From assembly GCF_034190915.1 (NCBI RefSeq), contig NW_026947485.1, positions 133,750,337 to 133,814,336 of the forward strand: a stretch of 64,000 nucleotides of DNA, read 5' to 3'. How positions within the stretch are numbered: position 1 is the stretch's first letter; each line of letters begins with the position of its first letter. The stretch comes from Cavia porcellus. Its lineage: Eukaryota; Chordata; Mammalia; Rodentia; Caviidae. Below, piece by piece: positions 47,584 to 59,450 of the stretch. The notes under the pieces were generated by a model. The model saw only the letters and a program-made list of their open reading frames with translations. It was not told the origin of the DNA and did no database searches. The position numbers and the translations under genes were made by a program.

Positions 47584-47694
47584 CCTGGACTTGATCTCTA
47601 ATTTCCTTTATCTATTAAAGCCTGGACTTGATCTCTCATTTCCTTTACCTACTAAAGCCTGGACTTGATCTCTAATCTCCTTTATCTATTAAAG
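47584..47694. repeat. 37-bp minisatellite, three tandem copies
   Basis: Units at 47,584-47,620, 47,621-47,657 and 47,658-47,694 each start CCTGGACTTGATCTCT and end TAAAG, with 1-3 differences between copies. A partial CCTG follows. They lie within the ORF1-only LINE, just 3' of its ORF1 on the sense strand. There are no spacers, so this is not a CRISPR array. Confidence 0.93.
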
Positions 47695-48020
47695 CCTGTC
47701 TTTCCAACCTATCCACAAATACTGATCTAGTTGCCCTTATTACTCTTTGGTTCTCTGTCACATAGAGCATTGCTTTCTCATATTTGAGTCTCAGTCCATG
47801 TTCTCTTTTTCATATTAATTATATTTCCTAAAAATAGCATCTTGGTGGACCCTACCTCCTGATCTATTCTATGTGTGGTTCTTTTTTTTTTTTTTAAATT
47901 TAGTGTATCAAGGCCATCTATATTAGAGATTATAATCAACCTTCTCTGTCTCATTTCTGTTGTGCTCTTTTTTTGCCACTAGTTGTCTGCTTGTCTTTTT
48001 CATTATGTTTTCTTCCCCAT

Positions 48021-49144
48021 TCATTGAGGCCTCTCTGCCACTGTTCCTGGAATCCTAGTACTTTTCTCTCTCTCTAGAGTATCCTGCAGTATTCTCTGTA
48101 GAGCTGGATTGGTGGTTGTGAATTTCCCAAGTTCCTGTTTGTTTTGGAAGCATCTTATTTCTCCATTAATTTCTAGAGACAGATTTTCAGGGAATAGCAA
48201 TCTGGGCTGGAGGTTATTTTCTTTCAGGGCTTGGAATATTTTGCTCCAGGTTTTTCTTGACTTGATAATTTGTGTCCAGAAGTCTGCTGTGATTCTGATG
48301 GGCCTTCCTTTATAGGTGATCTGTTTCTTGTCTTTAACAGCTTTTAATATTCTGTGCTTATATTGAATTTCTGGGATCTTTATTATATGCTTGGGTGTAG
48401 CTCTGTTTTGGTTGTAGGTGGCTGGAGTTCTGTATGCCTCATACACCAGAATATCATTTCCTTTTCCTATGTTTGGGAAGTTCTCCTTAATTATTTCTGT
48501 GAATAGCCTTTGTAGTTCCTTTGTTTGTAACCCTGCTTCTTCATTCACATTCTTTATTCTCAAGTTGTAGATCCTCTTGTCATCTTCTAGCCTTTTTTAT
48601 TGTTACTGCTTGTTTCCTTGTTATTTTAAAAAAAGTTTTTCCTTTCATAATCCCACATTGTAAACTTGTCTTCCAGTTTGGGTAATCTATCCTTAGTTTC
48701 TTTCAAGCAGTTTTGCCATTTTTCCATAGAGTTTTTAATTTCCTGGTAATCTCTTTGAATCTGCTTCATGTGTTCTATATTTTTTTTATATTGTTCATCA
48801 TTTGGTTCTCTCCTTTCTTTGAGTGCCTCTATTCTTATGTCTGTGTCTTCTTGAGGGGTGCTTAGTACCTCTTTTATTAATCTTCTTATATCTTGCTTTA
48901 CTTGGCTAAATATTTCCTTTTTGAACTCATCTATGAGATCCTGAAAATATCTCTTTATGTCAACTGGTTTTGTGTCTGATATTACATGTTTGCTGTCCTC
49001 ATTCTCCTTTTTATTTACCTGACCTGGGTCAGTGTTCTCAGGGTTGGGACCTGGGGACTTATTTTTGTTACTTCCTCTTCCCATGTTTTTTGTTTCTTCC
49101 AGGAGGCCCAGTTTCTTTCTTTGTTGGTTACAATTCTGGAGCAT
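48021..49144 (-). pseudogene. ORF1 of the HAL1-like LINE, one frameshift
   Basis: Two open pieces in different frames make up an L1-type ORF1. 49,144-48,626 holds the N terminus and coiled coil (DIRIEALKERREPNDEQYKKN, IQRDYQEIKNSMEKWQN), and MGRGSNKNKSP may be the true start. 48,563-48,021 holds the RRM and C-terminal domain ([47 protein letters not shown]). The frame changes between 48,564 and 48,626. The protein differs from the ORF1 at 16,000 (about half identical by eye in the C-terminal domain), so it belongs to another lineage. Few stops suggest moderate age. Confidence 0.85.
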
Positions 49145-49733
49145 GCTGGTTAGGTGACCCTTCCCACTGCAGTATGCTAGTGAGTTGCAAACAGGGGCAG
49201 TGTATGCTGGCCTCTCTCCTCCAGGTCAGTCAACCTGCTGAGGCCTTCACTACATTAGTGTGTGCTGTGCTGTAGGGAACTGGTTTCGGATTGGGTCTCA
49301 GCCAGGTCATGTGACCTAGGCCAAACCCGTTTGGGAAGGGAACAACTGACTGAAGTCACTGTTGCCCCTTGTTCCTGCCAGTCCTGTCTGGTCCCAGAAT
49401 GTCATCTGTTGGAGCCCCCTTCTCTGTGCAATGGTTTTATTCCCGTCACTCACCACAGGTCGGTGCAGGTTTCCTGCTAGCTCAGCTCTCCTTTTGGCTT
49501 GCTGACTCCTGTCCTCAGTGCAAGTGCGTTTCCAGTAAGTTGAAGCGGTGGGATTTCAGACGACTTGGTAAGTCACCATTGCTTGGATTTGGGTGCTGCA
49601 GCCAGAGTAATGAACCGTCAGCTGTCCCAATAGTAGCCCCAGGACTGTATGTTTGTTTGGTTCTCCTCACCTTAGTTTCTTCTTGGGACGAGAGAATTCA
49701 TCTCCCTCTCTTTGGGACTCCCCATGTTGTATT
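49145..49733 (-). promoter_or_regulatory. 5' UTR of the HAL1-like LINE
   Basis: GC-richer than the surroundings and bounded on the right by the 15-bp TSD. Presumed to hold the internal promoter. Its sequence is unlike the 323-bp promoter units of the young L1. The short plus-strand frames over it (49,262-49,749) are not genes. Confidence 0.6.
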
Positions 49734-49748
49734 TGAGGTTTTAGTTTA
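49734..49748. repeat. Right 15-bp TSD of ORF1-only LINE
   Basis: TGAGGTTTTAGTTTA, exact partner of 40,741-40,755. Confidence 0.9.
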
Positions 49749-52059
49749 GAAAATACAATTCTTACATTTTTTAAAAATTTAGGATAAAAAAGACACAGAA
49801 AAGAAAAAAAAAAGCAATACAGACAGATGAACAACAAGAAGAAACCAAATATAATAACAGTATCGGTTTACAAAACAAGATGATAGGAATTTGACAATTA
49901 TTGTAGTATTGCATATTGTTACCTTCAAGAGGGCTGCTTAGATTAACAGATATACACATGTAAAATGAATCTAAACATATGAATATTAACTGTTCTTTTC
50001 CAATAACTAATACAATTAGTAGTATAGCTATCATTTTAGTTATCATATATAGATATATCTTTTTCCTTTTTTCTTCCTTACCTCCTTTTCTTTATTCCAA
50101 TTATTTTTCATCTTTGAAGAATTTTTTACCCTTACACAGTATTTGTTTTGAAAAAACTCATATGTTGAAAAAAAGACACAATAACAGAGCTTTCAGTGAT
50201 ACAGCTTGCAGTGATATGCATACCAAAGGTTCACCACCACTGCTTAATCAATGGCAAAGTGGTAACACAAAATAGCATTGCAACAAAACCAATAGGATGT
50301 AGTGCTCTCCAAAAATAGAGAAAAGTAACCTTGGTACCATCATCTCTGGAAGTAATTGGTATAATAACTGCTTCACTTTTTAAAGGTTACATACTATATG
50401 TCAGCCTCAGAATTTGGATCTGAACTTCACTTTAATAGTTTCAAAACTGCTTAGACACTCAGGGAAGGTCCATCAAGCCATTGGGAGTTAGTGGGAATAT
50501 GCTTAGGACATCAGCTCACATAGTAACAAATTGATCAATCATATAAATAGGGCACTAATTTGTATCACATGCTAGAATAGAAATTAAGCCTGTAATTAGA
50601 ATCATGGTAAAATCTAGAAATTGCTCCACAGATATTTTGAAAAGCTACACAGTACCATAGAAAATACAATTATTATGCTAGAACAACAATAATTAGAAAG
50701 AACTCCATTTACTGCTTTAAGTCAGCAAAAAATAATAGGAAATTGACACGCTAGTAGGGCTAATACACAACTTGCCCAAAGCTTCTGAAAGCAATGAATT
50801 AAAATTTGCTCACCTCTTTTTTTTCTTTTTATCTTGTCTCATTTTCACTATTTAGCTAATGCCACTATAAGAAAGTCAATGGAGGAGAAGGAAATAAAAA
50901 GGAAGTCAAATAAAGAGCAAAAGGACAAATCTATTCCTATTTAGACATACAGACTTTCAAATAAAGGCTATGTTCCACAAACCTGCATAGCTCATCTCAA
51001 AATTATTAAACTTTTCAAAATTTTAAGACATCTCATTATAATTATAATGCACATCAAATATAAAAAATGAAATCAAGATGAAGGTATGTGTGCAACAGAT
51101 TGTTAATGCAACAGTTTACAATCCTTGCCTGCTGGTCTACTCATTTAAAAGGGCATTCAAAACATTCAAGATCCTGGAGCAAACTAAGGATGACAGATTC
51201 TTCCTTGAGGTTTATCTAATGTAATGTAGCCAGAAGCTAAGACTACATCTCACCTCATTTGCTGACTCTTGCCTATTCACAGCTATCGCCTGAGCAGAAC
51301 ATCTGACATAGCAGTGGCTGAAAATAAGGCCATGCTAAGCTGCTCCTAGAATGTGAAGCGTGAGGCTATTAGCTGTGAATGCATAATAGATGAGATGAGC
51401 TGTTTGAGATGCCATCCAAGCAAGTATTTCCAAGTGCAGCTCTGGGAGGTTTGGAGTTGCTAGGGTGTAGGATCAAGGAGGTATAGCTGAAGAGTGTGAG
51501 AGTGGAGGGGCCTCAGTCAGCCGCACTGTACGCCAGGCAGGGGAAGATGTTAACAGACACGGAGGTTTGCTGAGAGTTTGCAAAGGAGGAGGTCAGACTT
51601 CCTGTGTATCTCCATTGTAGGAGCGAAGCATCCTACTAAGCACACAGCATTTGGACTGTACATGTGTACCTCTCTCGAGTATGTATTTTGGCTGTTCCAG
51701 CTCAAGAGCTCGTCAAGCAGGCATCTTAGTTTGACCTTGTAAAAGGCAAAAAAAGTCCTTAATTTTCACTATGGAATTTTTTTGTCAGGCAGACAAGTAA
51801 TAGATCCTCTCTTCCCCACCTTCAAATATATTATGTGAGTAATTCAACAAAATTTATTGAACATGTAATTTATGTTTGGGTTTCAGGTCTTTATTCCTCA
51901 ATGAAGCCACAAACATAGTTTCTGCCTTCATGGAGCTTATAAAATATTCTTATATACTAGTATTTATAAAAAGAAACTTTGACATGGTGTTTATTCGTTT
52001 AGACTCTTGCAATTTATTGGTCACCACAATTTGGATTAGTTGGTGGGCATTTGTTAAAA
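49749..52059. other. Unassigned intergenic sequence
   Basis: AT-rich; no gene or repeat recognised. Confidence 0.45.
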
Positions 52060-52165
52060 AAAATAAATTTCTATTCCAGCACTCTGGGAGACTGAGGCAG
52101 GAAGACTCCAAGAGGATACCAGCCTGGGAAATATAGCAATGCAGTATTTAACCAGACCCTTGCAC
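52060..52165 (+). mobile_element. B1-like SINE fragment
   Basis: 'ccagcactctgggagactga', 'ggcaggaagactccaagagg' and 'ccagcctgggaaatatagca' are an internal piece of a 7SL-derived SINE. It is followed by a CA microsatellite. Confidence 0.7.
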
Positions 52166-52170
52166 CCATG

Positions 52171-52173
<3 letters not shown>

Positions 52174-52209
<36 letters not shown>
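52174..52209. repeat. (CA)n microsatellite
   Basis: About 18 pure CA units at the 3' side of a B1 fragment. Confidence 0.95.
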
Positions 52210-52213
<4 letters not shown>

Positions 52214-52379
52214 GAGGAGCTGGTAGACAAAAGATTCTTAATATTCCTTACTATAATGTTACTCAAGTGGTTGCACAAAGCAAAGACATTGCATGCATAG
52301 GCAGCTGGTCACCTGTTTCTGTACCTGCTTCTTCATACTCAAAGCAATATTTTCAGACGTGGTCATGATACAAGATCTC

Positions 52380-53425
52380 AACAAAAGTATGTAGAACAAT
52401 TAAAAATTTCCATGTTGCTATAGGATTAGAGATGGGTACTGGACCATATATGTCTTATACAAAGTTAAACGAATGAAAATAAATTACATCTTACCTGGTC
52501 TCATTAGGTTAAAAATGCATATTATTTTTTCATACAGATAACCAAAGAAGAAATGCAACTTTAAAGGAATTTATTTAAAAATCTTTGAGTATAACTCCAG
52601 ATCTTTTATGTTTAAATTCATATTTTTTTATTTCAAATGTGTTTCAAATTAATTTCCATTTTATAAGCAGATCAAAGAGTCAAATGTTAATTAAATATTG
52701 AGCCAACTATCTTGAATTAAACTACAAAGATAATGAAAATTTCTTAGGAAAACAAATTAGTTTCAGTAGTAGTTGGTTTTAGAATCCTCATATCAACTCA
52801 AAACATCAAAAATAAAAATCCATGATATTAAAAATAATTACGTACATCCCTATAGCCTCTCAACTTTGTGAGTAGCAATTTTATAATTCGATAGTGTATG
52901 TGTTTAAAACTTTTTAAAAATTTTAACTACCAGTGTCAAATATTTTATTAAGAAGCATCTAGAACAACATATTTTGATTCTGCAGCTGATGCTAAAGAAA
53001 GCTTTCACTTATGTATGCAGGGACTGAGCTAATTGAGTTATCTATCTACAGTGCTGTGAAGGCTGAGTTTTAGAATCTTGAAACGCTGCTTGCTTTAGGG
53101 CTTGGGCATTCACGTCTGTAACTTCTATTTTAACTGCAGATCCCAATTCAGATTGTCCTTAGGGCAATCACGCCTGTGATTTGAGGATTCTGCACCATGG
53201 TCCGCGGCACATCTTCCTTGCTTTCTGTTCCCTATTAGAATTCTATTAAATAATGAGAATTGCAAATGCATGTTGTTATTTTCCACACATTTCTTAAGTT
53301 ATAATAGAGCAACAGTATGATAAGGTAATGTGAACTTTATTTTAGGAATATAACAAAATATTGCACATCTGTGAACAGAAGTTTTTGTGTTTATAATTTA
53401 CCTGCAGTGTTTTACTTGAGGGAGT
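52380..53425. other. Unassigned AT-rich sequence
   Basis: Nothing recognised. Confidence 0.45.
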
Positions 53426-53935
53426 ATTGATTAGAGTTCTCTAAAGGAACATATTCGATAGAATATATATTCAGTTGCACAAGGGGATTTGTCAGATCAG
53501 CTTAAGGAATCAGAGGCAGAAGAGTCCATAGTGCTGAGAGCTGGAGAGTCTCAAGCTACACAGACCGAGAAGCTGAAAGCTGCAGAAGGAGAGGGAGCCA
53601 GGATGCAGCAACAATCTGAGTCCAAGGCCTGTAAGCTCCCTGGAGTTCCTGGTGTGAGTCAGTGTGGGAAAGCTGAAGAAACTGGAATCAAACATCTACA
53701 GGCAATGGCAGGAAAAGGTGCCAATGTTCAAGGAGAAAGAAGGTTCCAAAAGTACAGTGGACTTCCTCTTTTGTGCCCTTACATTCTACCCAGGCCACAG
53801 TCCATTGGATGGTGCCCTGAGCAAGAAGGATGGGGGCTCATTATGCTGGCCTGCACCCTGGCTGTCTCTGGGACTGCCCCACCGACACAGCCTCTAATGA
53901 ATGCCAGATGTTTGCTGAGGTGGAGGACAAGGCGG
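53426..53935. mobile_element. Old interspersed repeat, family unresolved
   Basis: The start 'attagagttctctaaaggaa' and the later 'ttacattctacccaggccac' and 'gtccattggatggtgccctg' strings occur in a well-known class of mammalian interspersed repeat, but I cannot name the family safely. The 154-codon frame at 53,489-53,953 lies entirely within it and is probably chance. Confidence 0.5.
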
Positions 53936-53954
53936 GAAGTAGGAAGGATGTGAA

Positions 53955-54030
53955 GAATGATGTTGAGGCCGGGTGTGGTGGCTTATGCAGGCAGAAAGAC
54001 TGCAAGTTCAAAGCCTGCCTAGGTGAGGTA
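53955..54030 (+). mobile_element. B1-like SINE fragment
   Basis: 'ggccgggtgtggtggcttat' with 'caagttcaaagcctgcctag' is a 5' half of a 7SL-derived SINE. Confidence 0.6.
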
Positions 54031-54044
54031 ATGAGGCTCCAACT

Positions 54045-54421
54045 ATTATGATTTAGATCTTAAATGTCCCTCAGAAGCTCATGCATTGAAAGCTTGACCC
54101 CCAGTTGATAGTGCTATTGGGAAGTGTAGAAATTTAGAGTGGGGCATCCTAGCTGGGAGATATCAGTCACATCAGGACGTGGGGACAGGACTTCAAAGGG
54201 TGTATTTGTGCTTAGTCTCTTCCCTCTTCTCTCTCCTTCCCAATGTAATGAGGACCAGCTTTGCTCCATCATCCACTCCCTGCCATCACGTTCTACCTTG
54301 CAAAGGTCCCAAAATGACAGGGTCAGTGATCAAAACCTCTAAAGTGGGGAGCCAAAATGAATGTTCCTTCTTTTGAGTTGATTTTCTCAGATATTTTGTC
54401 ACAGTGATAGAAAACTAGCAT
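54045..54421 (+). mobile_element. MaLR-like LTR
   Basis: 'tatgatttagatcttaaatg', 'cagaagctcatgcattgaaa', 'gatagtgctattgggaagtg', 'aggacttcaaagggtgtatt' and 'atattttgtcacagtgatag' follow the order typical of MaLR LTRs (MST/MT-like). It is the best preserved of the three relics of this kind in the window. Confidence 0.65.
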
Positions 54422-54443
54422 ACCACTTTAAGAAAAAAACAAG

Positions 54444-54447
<4 letters not shown>

Positions 54448-54500
<53 letters not shown>
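54448..54500. repeat. (GA)n microsatellite
   Basis: About 26 GA units flanked by AAAGAAA-rich sequence. Confidence 0.95.
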
Positions 54501-54504
<4 letters not shown>

Positions 54505-54544
54505 AAAATAAAAAGAAATAAAGAAAAGAAAAAAGAAAGAAAGA

Positions 54545-55129
54545 AGGCAGGGCTGTGGGAGAGCTCCTGCTGCTACTTCTATCCTGATCAGCCCCACTGA
54601 GGTGCTGTAAGGTGCAGATTCCTTCACTTTCAAGGTTGCGCTGACCTTCAGTGGATGAAATTCAGTTTGAGTATCCCAAAAGCAGCACTGGAGGCAAGAC
54701 TGCAGATTCATGAGGTGATATCAGTATTCAAAACTGAGGAAGTAGAGAATGTAGACAGGAAGGCAAGACCATGTGGGTTGTGTTATTGATGTTGTCACCT
54801 TAGATCACATATGCTTGCCCCATAACTCCACCAGGAACAGATGAATCCTGCCCATCCAGTCCTTTGCTGCTTGAGCTTTTCCCTGGGCTCACTGTTTCCT
54901 TCTGTCTTCCCAGTTTTGCTTGTGAGTGAGTTTCATGCTCTCTGTCAATGATAGAGAAGATTATGGGGATTGGTAAGAATCTGGAAATGCCAGGTGGCTG
55001 AACTCGGTCCGTTTTGTGGTTTAAAAGGAGGTGTGACCCCGCCCAAGAGGTATCTGCAAAGCATTTCATTGAAGAAATTGTGATTTTCAAACTGATGCCT
55101 CTAAGAGAGGTAACTTTGTTACATATACA
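54545..55129. other. Unassigned intergenic sequence
   Basis: Nothing recognised; the short minus-strand open frames have no family motifs. Confidence 0.4.
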
Positions 55130-55600
55130 TTATCACTGAAAGATGCATCTATTTTCTATACAGACATGTCCTTCTTTATAGTAGAGCAGCATCCCATCAT
55201 GTAAAAATGCCACATTTTCTGTGACCATTCGTCTGTTGATGGACAGATGGGTCTTATTTGAGACTTAGCTTTTATAAACTATACTGCACCTTGAGATATA
55301 ATGTTAGGTGAAATAATAGAACACACAGCTTACACAGCGCATGGTTTTTCTTATATGAGAAGTCCAAACCATGAATAAATAGCAAAATAAAAGGTAGATA
55401 ATAGGAAAGATGGGGAGAGATCTTTTCAAATGGGAAAGGCTTCAAGAGATGGACAGGGGGAGAGTGAAAGGGGAAAAGAGGATGAAAAAAGACATGAGGG
55501 TGTGTTATGTATGTGTAACACCTCCCCCCAAAGAATGTAACCAATAGATATAATAAGAACATAATAAAAAACCAAAAATAAAAAGAGGGTAGTGGTTTTT
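55130..55600. mobile_element. L1 3' relic, apparently with inverted 5' part
   Basis: 55,134-55,280 reads as antisense L1 ('gaccattcgtctgttgatgg'). From about 55,290 it reads as sense L1 ('ataatgttaggtgaaataat') and ends in an A-rich run at about 55,560-55,585. This order fits 5' inversion by twin priming. Confidence 0.45.
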
Positions 55601-57322
55601 AGTCTATTTTCCTTTGGAGGTTTGTGAAGGGCAGGGCAAAGGAACTTCTCTAGATCTTCAGCCTCACACCTTAACTCAACCAAATGAGTTTGGTCTAAGT
55701 TTATCTTCTGTCTTGTTTGAGCTTCTGAAATGAGCTTCTGTTCTGAAGCTAAGAAAGTTTAATAACCACAAAATTTGATGATTAAGGTTAAATTTGGACT
55801 ACAAGCCTGAGCTCCCTCAGTAAGCAATACAGGAACACTGGACAAGTTATTTAACCCTTTGATTTTGCATTATGTGACATTAACTTGCCTCATAAGTTTG
55901 GGGTGAGGATAATTTAGGAAAATGCATACAAAGTGCTTAGCACTGGGCTGAGCAATGAGTTAATGCTGCAGTAACATGACTGGAAGCCTGGAGCAAAGAT
56001 GGAAAATGAAAGGTTTAGGAATCTGGGGAGCACAGCATTAAGGAAAGGAAAAGAGCAATTGAACCTGTGCTAGTAGAAGCTGTACTTTGCCTGGGAATGA
56101 CAGAGAGTACGTTGTCTAAGTATTATGGATAATGAAGAAATTTAAGTTCAAGAAAGTCAATGGCCATACTTTATAAACTTTAAAAAATGTACAGCCTTTT
56201 AATAACACTTGAACTGAATTTAATAGTATTTGAATTTAGTAATACTTTAGTACTAATTGAATTCAATTGCCATCTTTAAATGATAGAATTATTTTAAAGA
56301 TCTGTACATTTCTTTGGGCAGCTACGTTTATAGCCAGTAGAAAGAACTTGTATTGGTGTTGGTTTATAGTTACACAGTCATTTGTGATATTTATTAAATC
56401 TTTCTTGGTTTTGAAACATAGTTAGCATACCCACTTCCATATAATGTCAGTTCTATTCTCAACTGAATCAAATTGGAGGATAATTTGGCATTATATATGC
56501 ACAAAATCATCTAGAAACAGTGGTTAAGGAAAGACATTATTTTTTGAATATCAAAATAAGAGCTGAATATTCAATGTTGGCTTACAATTTTTATTCTTCT
56601 AACTTTGTCTTTGAGCACCCCTTTTATTTTTCATAAATTGGGGTTATATCCATAATTTCTATTTCTCAACTTCCCTGTATTGACTATTTTGTGTTTATTT
56701 TATGAAGAACTATTATATCTTTTATGTATTACATCCATTAAATTTAAAGGAAATTATTAAATGTATCACTTGAAAATTATATAATGCATATAAAATCAAT
56801 TGAGTTATAGAACATATTTTCATTAAATGTAATAAATCACATATAATAAGTGATTTATTCCTGCCTTAAAAAATAGTTTTATAAATATTGAAGGCCTGGT
56901 TTGCTATTATATCAGAGCTCCTCATTCTTTAACACTATCATGAAATTTCATTATGCATTTTAGTACTACATATATGTATCTTAATTTTTTCACTACTTAA
57001 AAACATACATTATCTTAATGCATCATGATACATAGTAGATGTTATTTTACCCATGCTTAAAAATGAAAATAATATAAGATAAAATAAACAAACTCAAAAC
57101 CACATTGATATTATGTAACAAAAACTCCCTTGAACCTAAACCTTTCTGACTTCTGACAAACACTTGTGTTACACATCTCTAAAAGAAAAAAGATTAAATT
57201 TGAAAACCACACTCAGCACTTTTTAGATCATTCCACAACTGACATTACGATTAAACAGATATCCTCTTTATTTCTTGCAGGCCCTGCTGACCTCTTGTTT
57301 GTATTATGAGAAATCACTGATT
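55601..57322. other. Unassigned AT-rich sequence
   Basis: Nothing recognised. Confidence 0.45.
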
Positions 57323-57339
57323 ACTTGATAGGTCAATTT
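57323..57339. repeat. Left TSD of second ORF1-only LINE, imperfect
   Basis: ACTTGATAGGTCAATTT here matches ACCTGATAGGTCAGTTT at 60,361-60,377 in 15 of 17 positions (10 in a row). Confidence 0.7.
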
Positions 57340-57389
57340 TTTTAATTTGAAGAGAATAAAACCAAATGAAATAAAACAGAATAGAGTCA

Positions 57390-57860
57390 ATCAAAACAAA
57401 ACACTGAACATGGTACATGATACTAAAACAAATACAAGGAAATCAATAATGTCTACCAGAGTGCCTCTTGTTATCTTCAAAAGAACTGCCCATACTTTCA
57501 TAATACAACCAAACAAAATAGTACAGAATAAAACCAATAAAAACAAAACAATGAAAGCAGTACAGGACTGAAAACAAGATAACAGTAAAAGCACAGTGGG
57601 TGCCCTAATGCATCTTGTTATCTTCAGAGTGGTTGCCTATACCATCTGTCATGATATGATCAAACAAAACAAAAATAGAATAAAATCAGTCCAAACAAAA
57701 CGAAAGCGACATAAGCCCTCAGAATAAGTCAATCATGACTACCATAATGTAATTTGTTATCTTTGAAATAGCTGTCCTTGCCATGAAATACAATAAAATT
57801 AGATAACCTGAAACAGAATAAAACCAAACTAAAGAGAACAATGAAAACAGTATGAGTTTT
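57390..57860 (-). repeat. Three diverged tandem units, period about 140-147 bp
   Basis: 'cttgttatcttc' strings start at 57,467, 57,614 and (diverged) 57,753. Each is followed by TGCC- or TTGCC-type and A/C-rich AAACAAAA strings. The same unit type is seen twice at 41,600-42,000. Confidence 0.75.
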
Positions 57861-58369
57861 AAATGATGATAATTGATTGACAATGGCCACTGCCTTCCTT
57901 TTTACACACTTCCTCCCCTTTCATCTTCACGGTATGTGTTGTGCTTTATTGATCCCACTAACCCCTTTAGTTTTTATCCTAGGGAGACAACATGATATTC
58001 ACCCATGTGATTCTGAATCATTTCTTCTTTGAGCATGATCTCAAGTTGTATTCATTTACCTACAAGACCATTTATACCTGAGTAGCTTTCCATTGTACCA
58101 AAGTGCCAGTCTGCAGCTGATAGGCAAGCTACCTCCACGTCTTTCTGGTTCCCTCTCCCTTGTTCTCGCTCCTTTGACTTTTAGACTATGAATCCCCTTT
58201 GGGGTTAAATGTGTTTCTTGTATAAAGTATATTGATAGTCTCTTGATCCAACCTGCCTATGTTTCTTTTTGAAGTGAACTGAGGCCATCTGTATGAGTGA
58301 TTATGGCCAGCATGCTCTGCCGTATCTCTGCCATGCTATTTTCCTGCTGTTGACTGCCTGCTTTTCTCC

Positions 58370-59450
58370 TCCATTCAATTGTCTGCCCCTCTCAGGAATT
58401 CCCCCTCTGCAACTGTTACTGGAACCACAGTCTTTTTTTCTCTCTCTAGAATGTCTTTCAGTATTCTTTGCAGAGTTGATTCACTGGTCATGAATTTCTT
58501 CAGCTGTTCTTTTCATGGGAGTATTTTGTTTCTCCATTAATTTTGAAAGATAGCTTTTCAGGGTGCATCAATCTGGTTGCAGTTTATTTTCTTTCAGGGC
58601 TTGGAATACTTCACTCCAAGCTCTTCTTGATTTGAGGTTTGTGTGGAGAAGTCTGTCATGGTTCTGATAGGATTTTCTTTATAGGTGATCTGTTTCTTTT
58701 CTCTAACAGCTTTTAATATTCTGTTCTCATATTGAATTTCTGGGATCTTGATTATTACATGTCTGGGTGTGATTTATTTTGGTTATGGCTTGCTGGAGTT
58801 CTGTATACCTCACTTACCTGAATGTCACTTCCTTTTCCTATGCTTGCGAAGTTTCTGATATTATTTCTGTAAGTAGACTTTTAATGTCATTTGTGTTGAC
58901 CCTAGTTTTTTCACTGACACCTATTATTCTTAAATTATGTTTCTTTTGGCTGTCTTCCAGCCATTGAATTGTTACTTCTTGATTTCTTGTTATTTTAAAG
59001 AGATCTTTCCTTTAGCTATTGCAAGCTGCAAACCTGTATTCAAGGTCTGAAAGTCTGTTTTTAGTGTCTTTCATGCAGTTTTGCCAGTTTGTGATGGAAT
59101 TTTTAATTTCCTGGATATCTCTTTGAATCTGTTTCGTGTATTCTATATCATTTTATGTTGTTCATTCAATGTTTCCCACATTTTCCTGTGTTCCTCTATT
59201 CTTCCATCTATGTCTTATTTAGAGGTACTTAGCAATTTTTTAAATTCTGTTTTTGATTTCTTCTTTTACCTGAGATAGTATTTCTGTTCTAATTTCTTTT
59301 GTAGCCTCATGAAATTATTTCTTTACTACAGTTGCCATTAAGTCAGAAACTTCAGGTGTACAATTCCTGATCTCTTCCGTGTTTACATCTCCTGGACCAG
59401 CTCTGCTTGGGTTGGAGGTCAGAGTCTGCCTTTTGCTTCTTCATCTTGAC
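58370..59450 (-). pseudogene. Broken ORF1 of the second HAL1-like LINE
   Basis: The complement shows the ORF1 C-terminal region near 58,440-58,780 and the coiled-coil region near 59,050-59,280, parallel in order to 48,021-49,144. Many stops and indels. Confidence 0.7.

Larger units (their letters stand above)
40756..49733 (-). mobile_element. HAL1-like ORF1-only LINE, split by a provirus
   Basis: Read on the minus strand: a 5' UTR (49,733-about 49,145), ORF1 (49,144-48,021), a 3' noncoding region (48,020-47,526 and 42,281-40,771) with tandem repeats, and an A-rich tail (complement of 40,756-40,773). A perfect 15-bp TSD marks both ends, so the element is complete. Excluding the provirus and its 6-bp duplication it is about 3.74 kb. 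I find no ORF2 endonuclease or RT similarity anywhere in it. This is the structure of a 'half-LINE' (HAL1), which must borrow L1 enzymes. The alternative is an L1 with an ORF2 deletion; the second ORF1-only element at 57,340-60,360 argues for a family. Confidence 0.75.

Noticed and set aside
47584..47694. CRISPR-like direct repeats
   Set aside because: The 37-bp units are contiguous with no spacers, and the genome is a mammalian one.
53489..53953. 154-codon plus frame as a novel gene
   Set aside because: Lies wholly in an old interspersed repeat; no domain, no splice or promoter context.
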